DNA of 64,000 nucleotides. Origin: Xenopus tropicalis (taxonomy: Eukaryota; Chordata; Amphibia; Anura; Pipidae). Of the stretch, positions 12,943 to 27,341 are shown piece after piece. The DNA is taken from the NCBI RefSeq assembly GCF_000004195.4, contig NC_030677.2, forward strand, positions 203,114,213 through 203,178,212, in the 5' to 3' direction. The stretch's first letter is position 1. Each line of letters starts with the position of its first letter. The translations under genes were made by a program, and so were the position numbers. Under the pieces are notes generated by a model. The model was not told where the DNA came from. It searched no databases and saw nothing but the letters and a program-made list of their open reading frames with translations.

Positions 12943-14249
12943 TAACCATTAGCATTAAGATGTGGCCAAAATTAATACAGGAAATTGAAAGTTAATAATG
13001 TTGCCATTTCCACAAGTGTAAGTTCTGATTTCTTTTCTCAGTGACATTCCACGTGCAGGTAAAAATGTAGAAATTCTGCGTGTTGGGCGAATGAGCCCCT
13101 CTTCCTACACAGATACGCTTATTGTGTACTCTGGGCTTTTGTCTCTTGTTCTTACGTGATGAATGGAGGGCCCATCTGTGAGCTATTAAGGAGCTTTATA
13201 GGGCTATTTCCCACCAATCTCGAGGACGCACTTCTCTTCTAAACAGCACTTTTCATATCTGAGCAAATTGTCTTTCTTTCTTTTGCCTATGGATAAGATA
13301 CGGGGGAGATAATTGAAACTGCAAATCAGGCAGGCTTCAGCGGTTGTGCGCAATTGATACTTCATGGTCAGATTATAATCCTAGGACACGGAAGCTGTTT
13401 GGTAGCACATTGGTAATTACATTGAGTACGCCATGGTCTCGGCAATATGGAGGCACTTCAGAGGAACGCGCTGAAATTGTCCTTACAGAGCGGCTGCACA
13501 AACACACTCCCGCGTTGTGAGAGGGCGCAAATACGAAAGGGGATCTTGAAAGGGGAGATGGCGTTTAGTCATGTCAAGCTGTAATCTTTCTCTTCTTCTT
13601 CTTTCTTAATCTTATTTTTACCAATAATGTATTCCATTTTTTCCTTTTAGCGGGATATGTAGCCTTCAGTAGTATTGGGGCTTGGAGGCCAGTGATCAGG
13701 AAGGAAATGTAGCCCTGTTGCTTAAAGGGACAAGGAAGAGCCCAATATATAGTCGTCAGTGTATACGGAGTGATTAGGAAAAGGTCTGGGATCAGGAACA
13801 TGGGCATTAGGGCATAGCAAGGGCTGACTACATATTGTGCCTCGATGTATGCACCAACACCCCCTTAGCTTATATCATGGTTACAGGTACATGAAAATAT
13901 AGATTTGCAATACTGACAGTTGCTGGTATCTGACAGACCCAGACAGTAAATCACCAGCTAGGGCCAGGGTTGAAATTACAAATTTACCCGCCAATTTGAT
14001 TCCTGACTCTCTCCGCTGCTGGATTCCCCCTTACAAGGATCATCCCGCCTATGCCACGCCCATTTCCCCGCCCCAGTGTGACATTACCTCCTATTCCCCC
14101 ACCTGAAGGCTGGTATTTAATTACAAAAAAGGTGCAACCCTACTCTAAGCCTACTCATATCTAAACCTGACAGATCTCCAGAATCCAGACTGCCCCACCG
14201 ACAGTCAATGAGCTTCCCTTAGGGAGCCGAGTCTCTCCATTTCACCAAG
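12943..14249. other. Intronic single-copy-looking DNA
   Basis: No terminus or array found. The part at about 13020-13490 (with AGATAATTGAAACTGCAAAT and TGGTAATTACATTGAG) is a candidate conserved non-coding stretch judged only from motif content. Confidence 0.35.
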
Positions 14250-14253
14250 TTAA

Positions 14254-14584
14254 GGTGGCCATACACTTTAGGATCTTCTCCCGATATCCCCACCTAAGGG
14301 TGGGCGATATTGGGCAAATGTAGGTTAATTCGGTTTGGCCTTGGGGCCAAACGATCGAATTCTAAGGGCGGCAATGGCTCAGTCGGTTTGGGGACCGCAT
14401 GAACGAGCCGATGCGGTCCCCGATCCGACTAAATCTTTTAACCTGCCTGAACAATATCTGCCGATTTCAGGCCAGATATCGGTCGGGCATGGCCATTGTT
14501 TCTGCCCCTACACGGGCCAATAAGCTGCCGAATTGGTCCAAGGGACCGATATCAGCAGCTACAATCGGCCCGTGTATGGGGACC
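14254..14584. mobile_element. TTAA-target MITE, GGTGGCCATACAC family, copy 1
   Basis: Flanked on both sides by TTAA (14250-14253 and 14585-14588). Ends are GGTGGCCATACAC and its imperfect complement GTGTATGGGGACC. The interior has recurring words (CTTCTCCCGATATCCCCACC, GGGCGATATTGGG, GCCAAACGAT, GGACCGCAT, GGCCAGATATCGGTCGGGC). TTAA duplication fits the piggyBac or Kolobok superfamilies; I cannot decide which. Related copies are at 18600, 23502 and 52211. Confidence 0.85.
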
Positions 14585-14588
14585 TTAA

Positions 14589-15000
14589 GAGTGACAAAGG
14601 TTCCCTCTCTTTGGCTTTACTGTTTATTGGATTACGCTTTTTTTTTTTTTCTTTACACAATTTTCATAACTCCCTGGTCGACTGTTGGAATGATCAAAAC
14701 TTTAAAACTGCCGATTTGAGTCCTTTAGACTGTTTTGCGCCCCCCCCCCCCCCCCCCCCCCCCGACGGCCTTACCCGACTGATATTTGAATGGAAAATTG
14801 GGCAGGTATTGATCGGCAAGGTTTGATATTTTTAAGTCAGTTTTAGGATGAATGCATCGATTTATTGATGGGATCCTCAATCTGACTGCTCCTATCTCTG
14901 ATTGGCGTAATTCAGTTGTTTGGCCCTAGTGCCAAATGATCGATTAGGTGGGCATATTGCAGAAAAATCTTATCTTATAATGTATGGCCACGTTTAGATC
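14589..15000. mobile_element. Degenerate GGTGGCCATACAC-family copy with poly-C tract
   Basis: Shares words with the family copy at 18600 (GCCGATTTGAGTCCTTTAGACTG is close to its left part; the right end reads TAATGTATGGCCACGTTTA near 14990). It includes an uninterrupted run of 24 C at 14740-14763. The left terminus is not clear, so limits are approximate. Confidence 0.55.
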
Positions 15001-16480
15001 ATTTGCATCTTATCAATGTCATGATAAGTGGACAATGTTATTGGATCACCCTAAAATCGGTCATTTCCCAGAACACGATCTGCCTGTGTATGGGCCCCCT
15101 AATATAATTAAAAACTTGAAGACCGTGGGAGATGTTTTATTCTTATGACAAATGGGGCAATCTAGAAAAATGGAGGAATTGTAATAAAATAATTGTAATA
15201 TCTGGGGTCCCTGCAGTTCAGTTTGGGGATTGGGGTTACCAGCGCCTCTCTGTTAAGCTCTCTCTAATCGGCCATTGTTTGCAGAACAGAACAGAGGAGT
15301 TTGCCCTACAACACTGCTGCGTTTCTTTCCCAGGAATCTGACAGTGATTTAGAATTTCCTCCTCGTGCCCCAGCAGGTGTGGGGAGAATAATCTCTCTCT
15401 ATCGAAACACTGGCGCGAGGAATCTGAATACTAACACCTTGTTTCAGCTCCTTTCTCTCGGGACGCACACACACAGAAAAAAAAAACATTTATTTTATTT
15501 CCTTCTACTCTTGAACTTTTCTCGCACGCGCTGTTTTGCCTTGGGCTACAAAGGCGGGGCTTTTAGGCAACAAAAAATGGATTCAGACGTCTTTTTAAGA
15601 AGGAATGGAAATAAAAGGGGGCACTTTGTTATTTACTTATTTTTGTATATTGTGTGACGGATTTTTCAAAGCCACATAAACTATCCAGATGGGGATTAGG
15701 ATAGGCCGGGCAAGGCAGCTGGATATGAAGCAAATAGTCTTAAAATCAGTGTGATACAAATCTGAACAGCATGAAAAACACTAATTAATCTCTATTTCTT
15801 TCATGGAAGATAGCTATACTCCCGGCTGAAGTCTGATGTGCTCCGACGATGAACAATGGCTGCTAACGACAGACTCTTGGACACATTTTCATCACAATTA
15901 AAATTTCTTGGCACGCGTTCCCGCGCGATCGGGTTTATTAACGCTGCAGCCCGCCAGTCGTTCCGTGCCTGCCGTTAGCTTCTTTTAAAGAGGACGTTAA
16001 CATGATTTGCACGGAGGCTTTATCTGCCCTTTATTTTCCCATTAGAAAAAAAACAAGGGTTCTGCGGTCTGCATGGACAATGTTCAGAAGTGGAGCTGAA
16101 CCTACAAAATATATATAAAACCACTTTATATTCTGCAGATCTAAAGGGATATGGTGTGATATTGTGTAAAGTTGATTTATATCTGAAATAGTCACGTTTT
16201 TGAGACGTACAGTTTCGCTTAATGGCAGACTCACAGGACGCAAAGCAGGAGAAATTCCTCTTTATCGCTAGGTTTGGTCACTTTACTGCAGTAATGTTTG
16301 GCGAGGCCATTATCTGGCTCTGGGAGGGGGGGAATATATGAACCCCACCACTATAGGATGTGCTTATTTGATATGGTAGAAAATAAACAGGATTTTCAAA
16401 GTAGTTTAGTGTTATATTATAACATATATATAGACAGTGATATTCCGAGACAATTTGCCATTGGTTTTTGTTTTTTGTGG
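15000..16480. other. Intronic DNA, no gene supported
   Basis: No array or clear transposon ends. 15780-15990 looks single-copy with motifs such as CACAATTAAAATTTC and GGTTTATTAACGCTGCAG; possible regulatory sequence, unproven. Confidence 0.35.
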
Positions 16481-16855
16481 TTTTTCGGTTATTTGTTTTT
16501 TTGTTTTGTTCAGCAGCTCCTCAGTTTGGAATTTGAGCAGCTACCTGGTCGCTAGGATCTTGCTTACCTTAGCAACCAGAGTCAGTGGTTTGATAGAGAG
16601 ACTGGAAAATGAATAGAAGAGAGCCTGAATAGAAAGATAAGGAATAAAAAGTAACAATTATAATAGAATTGTAAGCTCACAGAGGAATAGTGACCCCCAT
16701 GTGAAAGCTGGGAACATGTAGAAGAGGAAGGCAAATAATTTAAAAATATATAAAAAAAAAAAAAAAAAAAAAAAATCAAACTATAAAAAATAAATAACGA
16801 ATTTGCAGAATTGCTAGGAATCAGGCATTCTATGGCATATTAAAAATTAAATCAA
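16480..16855. mobile_element. T2-like MITE remnant
   Basis: The interior (TTAGCAACCAG, AGAGACTGGAA, TGACCCCCATGTGAAAGCTGG, AGGAAGGCAAATAATT, TTGCTAGGAAT) aligns by eye with the element at 62704-63312. Terminal repeats are decayed, so limits are approximate. It contains an A homopolymer at 16752-16775. It represents the empty state of the site filled by a hAT element in the 62-kb copy. Confidence 0.6.
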
Positions 16856-16924
16856 ACTAATAAAAATATTAATAAAAGGGGCACTTAGTTCCTATCAGTG
16901 TCCTTAATATATGGCCAATAGAAG

Positions 16925-17224
16925 TACAGGTACGGGACCTGTTACCCAGAATGCTGGGGACCTGGGCCTTTCCGGATAAGGGTGCTTTTTGTAATTTGAA
17001 TCACCTTACCTTAAATCTACTAACCAATCATTTCAACATTAAATAAACCCAACAGGATTGTTTTGCATCCAGTAAAGATTCATTATATCTTAGGATCAAG
17101 TGAAAGGGGAAATCATGTATAAAAATTAAAATTATTTGCTGATAATGGAATCTATGAGAAATGACCTATGTAATTCGTAACTTTCTGGGTAACAGGTTTC
17201 CAGATAACGGATCCAATACCTGTA
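16925..17224 (+). mobile_element. TACAGGTA-ended MITE, copy C, without array
   Basis: A 300-bp member with both ends (TACAGGTACGGGACCTGTTA and GATAACGGATCCAATACCTGTA). The interior has a single diverged equivalent of the 113-bp monomer (AAATAAACCCAACAGGATTG, TTCATTATATCTTAGGATCAAGT). It shows the state of the family before, or without, monomer expansion. Confidence 0.88.
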
Positions 17225-18147
17225 TTGTTGCTTAAGGCGAATGCATGGAGGAGGCATTATTCACAAGTAAAGGCCCCCCCTCCCATGATGATTGTAAAGT
17301 GATTTATTTAAAGTAGAGTGTGAGGCTTTATATGTTATAAATGCCATGTTGCTGATTGGTCAGTAGTGGCCGATCATTGCCAGCTGAGCTATGCCGTACT
17401 CTGAGCCCCACATCAAGATTAACTTTCATCATGGGATGAATGGCGGGATGGAGCATTCCATCTCTGGATATTTAACTCCGGATGCCAAAGGGAAATTCCT
17501 GGAGACAATGGGGGAATGGAAGGTCCCACAATTAAACATATGGGCATTAAGATAATTGTCAGATCTGTTAGCGGACATGATAGAAGACAGATTGGTTCGA
17601 ATCAGCGCGCTCAACGGCAGCGCCCAGGGAGACGATTTGACGTTTTACCTGCCTGAGTTACTCTTCCATATTTGTCACTAAATGTGCAGCCCGGCGTCGT
17701 ACTGCACCCTGCGTGCGTTTCCAGCCGCCACCGATGAGACTGTTAATACAAGAGCTCCCTCTAGTGCCACAAATAAAAGATTTATTTGTTTCCTAAGAGA
17801 CTGGATCTTATAGTCAGAATATAGGCAGTATCTTTCTTCAATCACTGGCACGGCTGGATAAATAATGCTAGTAAATAAGAATGCCAATATAATGTGTGCA
17901 GAAATACTATATGGATACACTAGGAGGGCAAACTCGTGGTTGGGCAGGCCTAGTCTAAAAGCTGCTATACAGAGGGGGGTTGTGTAGTAACTTGGGCAAA
18001 TGTTTGATTCCATCCAGTATTTTCTACGAATGAGATGAGTAAAAAAATCTACTTATTGGTTACTGTCCCAGGACCGAAAGTATCCATGTTACAATATAAC
18101 CCCCCTTAAATTCTGTATTGGGGTAACGACTGTGTTTTTTTTCTTAG

Positions 18148-18283
18148 GTTGGAGCTCATCGTGAAGATGGTGTTAATCTACGGGGCAGTCACTCCCTCGT
18201 GCCAAATCAGGTGTCCGTCCCACAGTTACCTGTACAGTCGGCTACGTCACCCGATTTGAACTCCGACCAAGACCCATACCGGG
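18148..18283 (+). CDS. tcf4: tcf4 coding exon (classical exon 16)
   Basis: Encodes [17 protein letters not shown], then [20 protein letters not shown] and NSDQDPYR, plus the first base of the next Gly codon (136 nt, entry phase 0, exit phase 1). This is the Ser/Pro/Gln-rich linker between activation domain 2 and the bHLH of TCF4, where family work places a repressive region. Acceptor TTTTTTTTCTTAG, donor GGTAAGG at 18284. Compared with the human protein as I recall it, differences are conservative (Ala for Thr in VGTH, Asn for Ala in VALRG). Confidence 0.95.
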
Positions 18284-18599
18284 GTAAGGGTAACTACTCG
18301 GTGGAACCATGCAGTGGTTAAGACCTTTATATGGATTAATCATACATGGGGGCCTTCTAACTGGTTCAGAACATTAACCCTTAGGAGGCCCTAAATGACA
18401 CTGCTGTAACCATCCTAAAAATTGGGGAAAGTATATAAATATGTGAGTTAGAGAATGTTCCCAAAATATCTGAAGCCCTAAACTACAGGTCATCAGATGT
18501 TTTGGGTTCAGGCTTTAATTGTAGTCAGACGTTTCTTTGCCTATAGACAGGGCCCTAGCAGACACTATCCTATAGTAACGGGGAGAACCAAAACAGTAA

Positions 18600-18950
18600 T
18601 GGTGGCTGTACACTGGCAGATTTCAGCTGCCGATACAAGTCCTTTAGACTGATTCGGCAGCTTATCTGCCCGTGTATGGTCATCATCGATGGGCTTTCCG
18701 GACCAATATCTGTCTTGAAATCAGCCAGATCTTGATCAGGCAGGTTTGATTTTTCTGTCGTATCGGGGACTATATTGGCTCGTTGATCCCCGAATCAACA
18801 GCGCCTATGCCCACCTTTTTAATTCAATCATTTGGCGCTAAGGCTAAACAATCGAATTAGCTCAATATCGCCCATAGGGGGGCATATCAAGAGAAGATCC
18901 GCTTACTTGGCGTCCTCGCCAAACGAGCAGATTTTAGTGTATGGCCACCT
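18600..18950. mobile_element. GGTGGCCATACAC-family MITE, copy 2
   Basis: Left end GGTGGCTGTACAC, right end GTGTATGGCCACC followed by TTA. The inner words (CGATATTGAGC equivalents, CGCCAAACGAGCAGAT, GAGAAGATCC) are the complement of those in the copy at 14254, so it is in the opposite orientation. Flanking TTAA is no longer intact. Confidence 0.75.
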
Positions 18951-19281
18951 TATCTCTCTAATTCTACCCTAACTAGCCATCAGCCTGTGCCCCCTTCCAC
19001 TGGTTTTTGTAAGCTTCTAAACCACACTTTTGGAACCACTCCTTTATATCCTTAACCTTAGGCTGAATATTGTAAGTGCAGTTAAGCACAGAATCAGTGG
19101 CAAAACTGTGACACTTGGCCCCCCCCCGGCAAAAAAATCATCAGAGGGGCCGGGGTGCACAAACAACTCTACCTGGACCCACTACCCTACTCCCTGCCCT
19201 CCCGTGAGCTTGCATTCCCAGCTCCCTGTCTGCTCTCAGGAAGGAGAGTAGCTGGGGAGAGGGGCTTTCTATACTATAGAG

Positions 19282-20138
19282 CAGTGCTGTCCAACTGGTG
19301 GCCTGCGACCCCCCTCTTTGTGGCCCCCCACCTGTCTGGCTGCTTTGATGGCTTACCTTTGTATAAGCTTTAAATGGTATCAGTATTGAGATTAACAGGC
19401 CCCCCTGCATGGTTAACACCTCAGATTCAGGCTGTAAACCCCCTGTATTGTTTAAAAATGTAATCCCCTGTGTTGTTCACGCTTTTTTATCCCTGCATTG
19501 TTCACCCCCTGCAGTGTTCACACCTCAGGCTCAGGCTGTAATCACCCACATTCTTCAACTGTTCACACGTCAGCAGTAGAAATCCACAAATATACCCTAC
19601 ACACTATAAAAAGAACATATACTGTGGTGGTACTGCAATTAAAAAGTTTTTTAATATATAGTTATTGTGCAGACTGTAGGAGCAGTGCCAGCATTGTGTC
19701 ACTGTAGGCTACCTGTGTGTGCCATACTCTACCTGCCGTATGCTGCCTGTGTGTGCCATACACACAGACAGCATAGGACGGGCAGAGTATGGCACACAGG
19801 CAGGGTAGGGAAGGCAGAGTATGGCACACAGGCAGGGTAGGGAAGGCAGAGTATGACACACGCAGGCAGGGTAGGGCAGGCAGTGTATGGCACACACAGG
19901 CAGGGTAGGCCTGGCAGAGTATGGCACACACAGGCAGGGTAGAGAAGGCAGAGTATGGCAGGTTTTTGCTGTACTACCACCATTAATATGGCTATGGTCA
20001 TGCGATAACATGGGTGTGGTTTCAAGTGGGTGTGGTTTTAAAAAGGAGAGTGGTCAAAACTAGCTTCCATTATCGGCCCTCCACCACGGAGGCCGGAAAA
20101 ATTCCGGCCCTCGGTACCACAGAAGTTGGACAGCACTG
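19282..20138. mobile_element. hAT element carrying a 34-bp minisatellite, copy 1
   Basis: Ends CAGTGCTGTCCAACTGGTGG and AAGTTGGACAGCACTG are inverted repeats. A perfect 8-bp target duplication CTATAGAG flanks it (19274-19281 and 20139-20146). Its right part (TTATCGGCCCTCCACC, AAAAATTCCGGCCCTCGGTA) matches the copy at 38275. Internal tandem units (GGCAGAGTATGGCACACA-GGCAGGGTAGG) occupy about 19715-19965. The length is 857 bp, and there is no transposase. Confidence 0.92.
19715..19965. repeat. Minisatellite, about 34-bp unit, about 7 copies
   Basis: Units read GGCAGAGTATGGCACACA then a variable CACAGGCAGGGTAGGGAA segment, the reverse complement of the unit in the 38.5-39.7 kb array. It lies inside the hAT element at 19282-20138. 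Cys/Pro-rich ORFs on the minus strand are artefacts of the repeat. Confidence 0.9.
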
Positions 20139-20341
20139 CTATAGAGGAAGCAGACCCCTTAACACGTCTGTATTTGTATTTCTTAATGGCTCCATTAGAT
20201 TTATATAAAGGGAAAATATAAATTTTAAACTAAGGTTTTAGTGGAACAGTTCCAAACAAGGTACATGAACCTGGGGAATCTTCAACTCCCAACTTGCCAT
20301 GTTTGTGCCAGACTTGACATCAGTGCCTGTCTCTCTTACAG

Positions 20342-20504
20342 GTATCCCAACCGGTCTCCAAGCACAGGCCGTCTCTCCAGGCAGTTCCGAGATCAAATCC
20401 GAAGACGAAGGGGACGAAAACCTTCACGACTCGAAATCTTCCGACGACAAGAAATTAGATGACGACAAGAAGGATGTCAAATCAATTACAAGGTCAAGAT
20501 CTAG
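20342..20504 (+). CDS. tcf4: tcf4 coding exon (classical exon 17) with two donors
   Basis: Encodes (G)[19 protein letters not shown], then [16 protein letters not shown] and [14 protein letters not shown], the acidic/Ser-rich segment before the bHLH. The acceptor is CTCTTACAG at 20341. Two in-frame donors are present: AG|GTCAAG after 20492 and TAG|GTAGCA after 20504. Joined to the next exon (starting CAATAATGAT), the short form reads SIT-SNNDDED and the long form [14 protein letters not shown]. These are the minus and plus RSRS isoforms known in mammalian TCF4. Without splicing the frame would stop at TAG within the second donor region, which confirms the exon ends by then. Long form 163 nt, short form 151 nt. 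Confidence 0.95.
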
Positions 20505-23182
<2,678 letters not shown>

Positions 23183-24407
23183 GTAGGTTTAGTTTTAACT
23201 CCTTGCCTGCCACAGATTGTGAAACGTATGGGATTAAGGGTATTGAATGGCAGTGTGCAGTTCATATTGACGCAGCCGAGGGCACGCTCCCCACCTTGTT
23301 TTTCCTTAAACACTTTCTGATACTTATCACACAGTCCTGGGCCAAGCTGGCTGGGGACATTAGGCAACCTGACCGGCTAGGGCCCGGATTAGGTGTAGGC
23401 AACACAAGAGGTACATGTCTAACCCCCCCTCTGTTGCGCCTAGGCACGTGCCTCATTTGCCTGCCCCTAGTTCCATCCCTTGTATCACAACTCACACTTA
23501 AGGTGGCCATGCACGTAACGATCTGCTCGCCTGGCGAGGTCGCCAAACGAGCGGATCTTCTCCCGATATCCCCACCTACGGGAGGGCGATATTGGGGGAA
23601 TTTAGGCCAATTTGGTCGTTTGGCCCTGGGGCCAAACGATCAAATTGTAACGACTGTTAAGGGCGCAGTCGGTTCGGGGACCGCATCAACGAGCCGATGC
23701 TGTCCCCTATCCGACTAAAGCTTTTAACCTGCCCGATCTTTATCTGTTTCAGGCCAGATATCGGTCGGGCAAGCCCGTCGTTCCTGCCCCTACACAGGCC
23801 GATAAGCTGCCGATATCTGCAACTACAATTGGCCCGTGTATGGGCACCTTTACTTGGACTTAGATCAAAAAAAGATTATTTGCCTTTTACCAAAACATTA
23901 CAACTATACAGACTGTTCTGAAAATGATGGGGCCAGGTTATAGTTTAACATTACACATCTACAGTTTATACATCTCCATGTTAGCTCCCCTCTTAGAAAC
24001 CGAACTTAGTCAACTGATTATATCAGTCGAAAACATTCTGAAGGCCTGGCACCTTTACCGTCTTTGACAAATGTGTCAACTTGAGTTATTGCGAAACAGG
24101 AAAAAAAAAATGAATTGCTTAGAATGCCCTGGGAAGTCCCGTAGAGTTCATGAACCTATTATTATCTATACATGACTTCCCGTGCAAATGCATAAATAAA
24201 ACATTTTTGGCTAAAAAGGCCAGATCTGACGTTCATTCCCCACAAAGGCCACCCATTTGTGTTGTGTGCTCGCGTGTGTGTGTGGCGGTGCGGGCGGGAT
24301 TCCTTCTACACACCCCCTATTCCCAATATCCATTACACTGACGCATGATTTACACATGACTTGCTTACTTTACATTAATCCTACCTTCTCCTCTGCTTAT
24401 TTTTTAG
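23183..24407 (+). other. tcf4: tcf4 3' UTR intron (intron 19)
   Basis: Donor GTAGGT 4 nt after the stop codon; acceptor CTCTGCTTATTTTTTAG ending 24407. The non-coding last exon then begins GTCCAAG, as in the human gene whose last exon is entirely non-coding. The intron carries a TTAA-family MITE (23502-23848). An exon junction this close to the stop would not be expected to trigger nonsense-mediated decay. Confidence 0.85.
23502..23848. mobile_element. GGTGGCCATACAC-family MITE, copy 3
   Basis: Left TTAA at 23498-23501 followed by GGTGGCCATGCACGTAACG; right end GGCCCGTGTATGGGCACC then TTTA (decayed TTAA). Same inner words and orientation as the copy at 14254. It sits inside the tcf4 3' UTR intron. 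Confidence 0.85.
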
Positions 24408-24754
24408 GTCCAAGGTTTTTTTCATTTTTTTTTTTTTTTTTTTGCGTTTCTTCGTTTAGACAAGAAGCCACTTCCTTAACAGCTGTATTATCTTAAACCC
24501 ACACAAACACTTCTCCTGTATCCCTTTTTTCTTTTTGTAAGATATGAGACAAGTCTGAGTAGTTATATGCACCGCAGACGCAAGAGGTTTCAGCATTCCC
24601 GATGCAAGAAAAAAAAAAAACGGAAAAAAAGTGCAACTTGAGAACTTTTCAGTGTTACCGTATAGCGAATGTTCCAAGCATTGCGTCGCAGCCTCGTGAC
24701 TGGCAATCTTCTCCACACTGTGGAACCATGCATTTGTGCCTAAACTTCTTTTGG

Positions 24755-24760
24755 AATAAA
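24755..24760 (+). terminator. tcf4: Proximal polyadenylation signal AATAAA
   Basis: TTTTGGAATAAAG about 350 nt into the terminal exon. Use would give a short 3' UTR. Whether it is used cannot be read from sequence. Confidence 0.45.
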
Positions 24761-26698
24761 GAAAAAAAAAATATATAATTCATTTGTAAGTCTAGAAAAA
24801 AAAAAAAATATTTAATTTAAAATGGTAAACTTGCAATAATGAAAAAAAAAAGTGTACTTCTTGGGGGACGACAGAAAGAAAAACAAAAAAAAAGTTGTTG
24901 TTTTTTTTTTTTGTTTTTTTTTTTTTTTTTCAAAGATGATGTTGGATTCCGCTAGTGTTTATACTTCCTGGATTAAGGAAAAGGGAAGGATTGCTGCCCA
25001 GATATTTACAAAAAAAAATAAACCAGCAAAGGGGTCCGAATTGAAAGCAGTGATATTAGCCATTCCTTAGGGTCGGAGGAACAGATGGATCTTATAGACC
25101 TATGACAAATATATAAATATATATATAAATATATATATATGAAAAATGTAGTGAATATGGTAAACTTTGGTTCATTTGTTTAAAAGCTGTTTTTGCTCCT
25201 GTATAAATAATAATGAATAACTTTTTTTAAAAGAAAAAAAAAAGACTTTACTGTAAATAGAGATTTTTTTTTTTTCTTCCTCCTTCTCTATTCGCCCCCT
25301 TTAGTTGTTGTAACACTTTGTGGGGGGATTACAGGATACAGCGCAGAGGCCGGCGTCGCTTTCTCTCCGTTCATTCTCTGGTCTTTTGGCATCACAGGTC
25401 TCAAAGTCACGCCATGTACATACCGCAGACAGCACAGACTTGGCATTTGGAGTCTGCCATTGTGTAAAGCCGCTCGCTCGAGCTTATTCTGGGATTTTTC
25501 ATAGGTACAAGGTTAGAATGCTACAAAATGTTACCACTGTGCCTTCCAATGTTTCTATCATCATAAAAAAAAAGAAAAAAGGAAAAAAAAAAAATATTAT
25601 GAAGTGGCTGTGATATAGCTAACGAATTACAAGTGTTAACTACATATGTAGCTAAAGTCGTATGCAACGAGACGTGGTCGAGTTATTTGGTAACCGTCAA
25701 GTAGGAATATTGCAATTAGCTTGCTGCCGCCTCTTCAGTTTGCAAAATGCCAGTTTTCAATGAAAAAAAGCATTAACGATGACTCCTTAAGAGCAGTGGA
25801 AGTATCCCGACACACGTGCCAGAGGAGAACTGGCCATTCCTTGGGTCAGTACCAATGCTGTTCTTGTTTTTGAGAATTTCGGTACCACCCAGCATGTTAG
25901 AAGTCCTCCGATGAGTAATTTCCAGACGCAGTACAGTGCTTTTCATAAACTTATTGCAGCCAGCTTCAGTTTTCCCACCCATCCAGAACCTGGCACGTGT
26001 TTAACAATATCCCTCATCTGAGTAGATTTTTTTTTCCCTCCCCCAACATTTAGCCCTGAGAAAATGCCGTAAATCGGTCTAAATGTCCATCTGTTCTCCA
26101 GTTCTGTACATTAGAAAAGACGATTTGCATTTGTAAATTTTTATGCAACAAACGGCAGACGCATCATTATTTTAAAGCGGCGTATGTAAAAGTTCTATTT
26201 TTTACACGTAGGCTCTTTCTGTGTTTTTATATGTTGTATTCGTTTTATTTTGCTTCCTTTCCAAACTGTGGACGAAAAAAAAAACAAACTTTTAAATGAG
26301 ATTAAAAAAAAAAAACAAAAAAAAAAGAACAATTATGGTAACTGCCCTCTATTCGCCTTCATACTCGTAAACCTTTTTCCTTTTCCTTGATATGTATGAT
26401 GAAAAAATTGTAAATATGTTCAATGTGGCAAAATAAGCTGTTGTAAGTTTTTACTTTTTATTGTTATTTTTTTAATGTGGAGGTGGATTACAGTAGGGTC
26501 GGTGAAGGTTTTATTTCAACTGACGCCACCGCCGGAAGAAGAGCAGTTTTTTTTCTTCCCCCCCCTCGTCCCCCTTCCCCTCGGGCATGATTTTATGGAC
26601 ACTGATTTTATTTCGTAGAACAAAAATGTTGTATATTGTATTATAAAAACTATTTTTTTTTCCACAAAAAGTGTTTTTCTTACAGTATGTCGTGGAAG

Positions 26699-26704
26699 AA
26701 TAAA
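26699..26704 (+). terminator. tcf4: Candidate polyadenylation signal AATAAA
   Basis: GAAGAATAAATGGC followed about 15-30 nt later by a GT-rich stretch (GTAGTTGGTTTCTTACGTGGGT), a plausible downstream element. A further AATAAA is at 26868-26873. Confidence 0.45.
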
Positions 26705-27341
26705 TGGCAACTATTGTAGTTGGTTTCTTACGTGGGTAAAACAAAAAAAAAATCTCTATATATCTACATGGAAATCCGACTTCACAGCTCTCGTACATTA
26801 ACTGGAATTTTTTTGGTTGAACTGCCTCGTATTTCTCAGAAACTGACGGCAATGGTACACAGATCGTAATAAAAATGATTCTTATGCACATTAGTTATTA
26901 ACCTATTGGAAGAGAAAGGTTGGCTCTCGTGACTTTCTCGGCTTTTGATAATGTTTCGCTGTTCTTACAAGTTGGTCTGCTTTCTGATTGGCTGGGAGAG
27001 GTGGGAGATAGTACGGAGGGATCTTAAAGACCAGAGAATAAAAGTTGGAAAGGTAAAGGATACGGATTTCCGGTTCCCTACCCATAGGTTTTAAATAATG
27101 GAGATTATGATATTATTTTTCTAATAGGTATCAATTTTGGAAAAAATCTGCCATTTACAGCCCTACGGCCTTCTACCAATGACCAACTATTACTCCAGTG
27201 GACAGGTGGAGTCCCTGTGGCCGTATACACGAGAATTAAAATGGCGGCACCGAAATAATAAAGACTAGAGATGAATTAGGTGAAACCAAGTAGTGGCATG
27301 TACCACCTTGCAGCCACAGCACTTGTGGGTATGATCCCAAA

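Larger units (their letters stand above)
18284..20341 (+). other. tcf4: tcf4 intron 16 (2.06 kb)
   Basis: GTAAGG at 18284, acceptor CTCTCTTACAG ending 20341. It contains a GGTGGCCATACAC-family MITE (18600-18950) and a hAT element with an internal minisatellite (19282-20138). The remainder (18284-18598, 18950-19273) shows nothing else. Confidence 0.9.

Noticed and set aside
23203..23718. 171-aa ORF in the 3' UTR intron
   Set aside because: Runs into the TTAA-type MITE; no conserved domain and lies between a convincing donor and acceptor.
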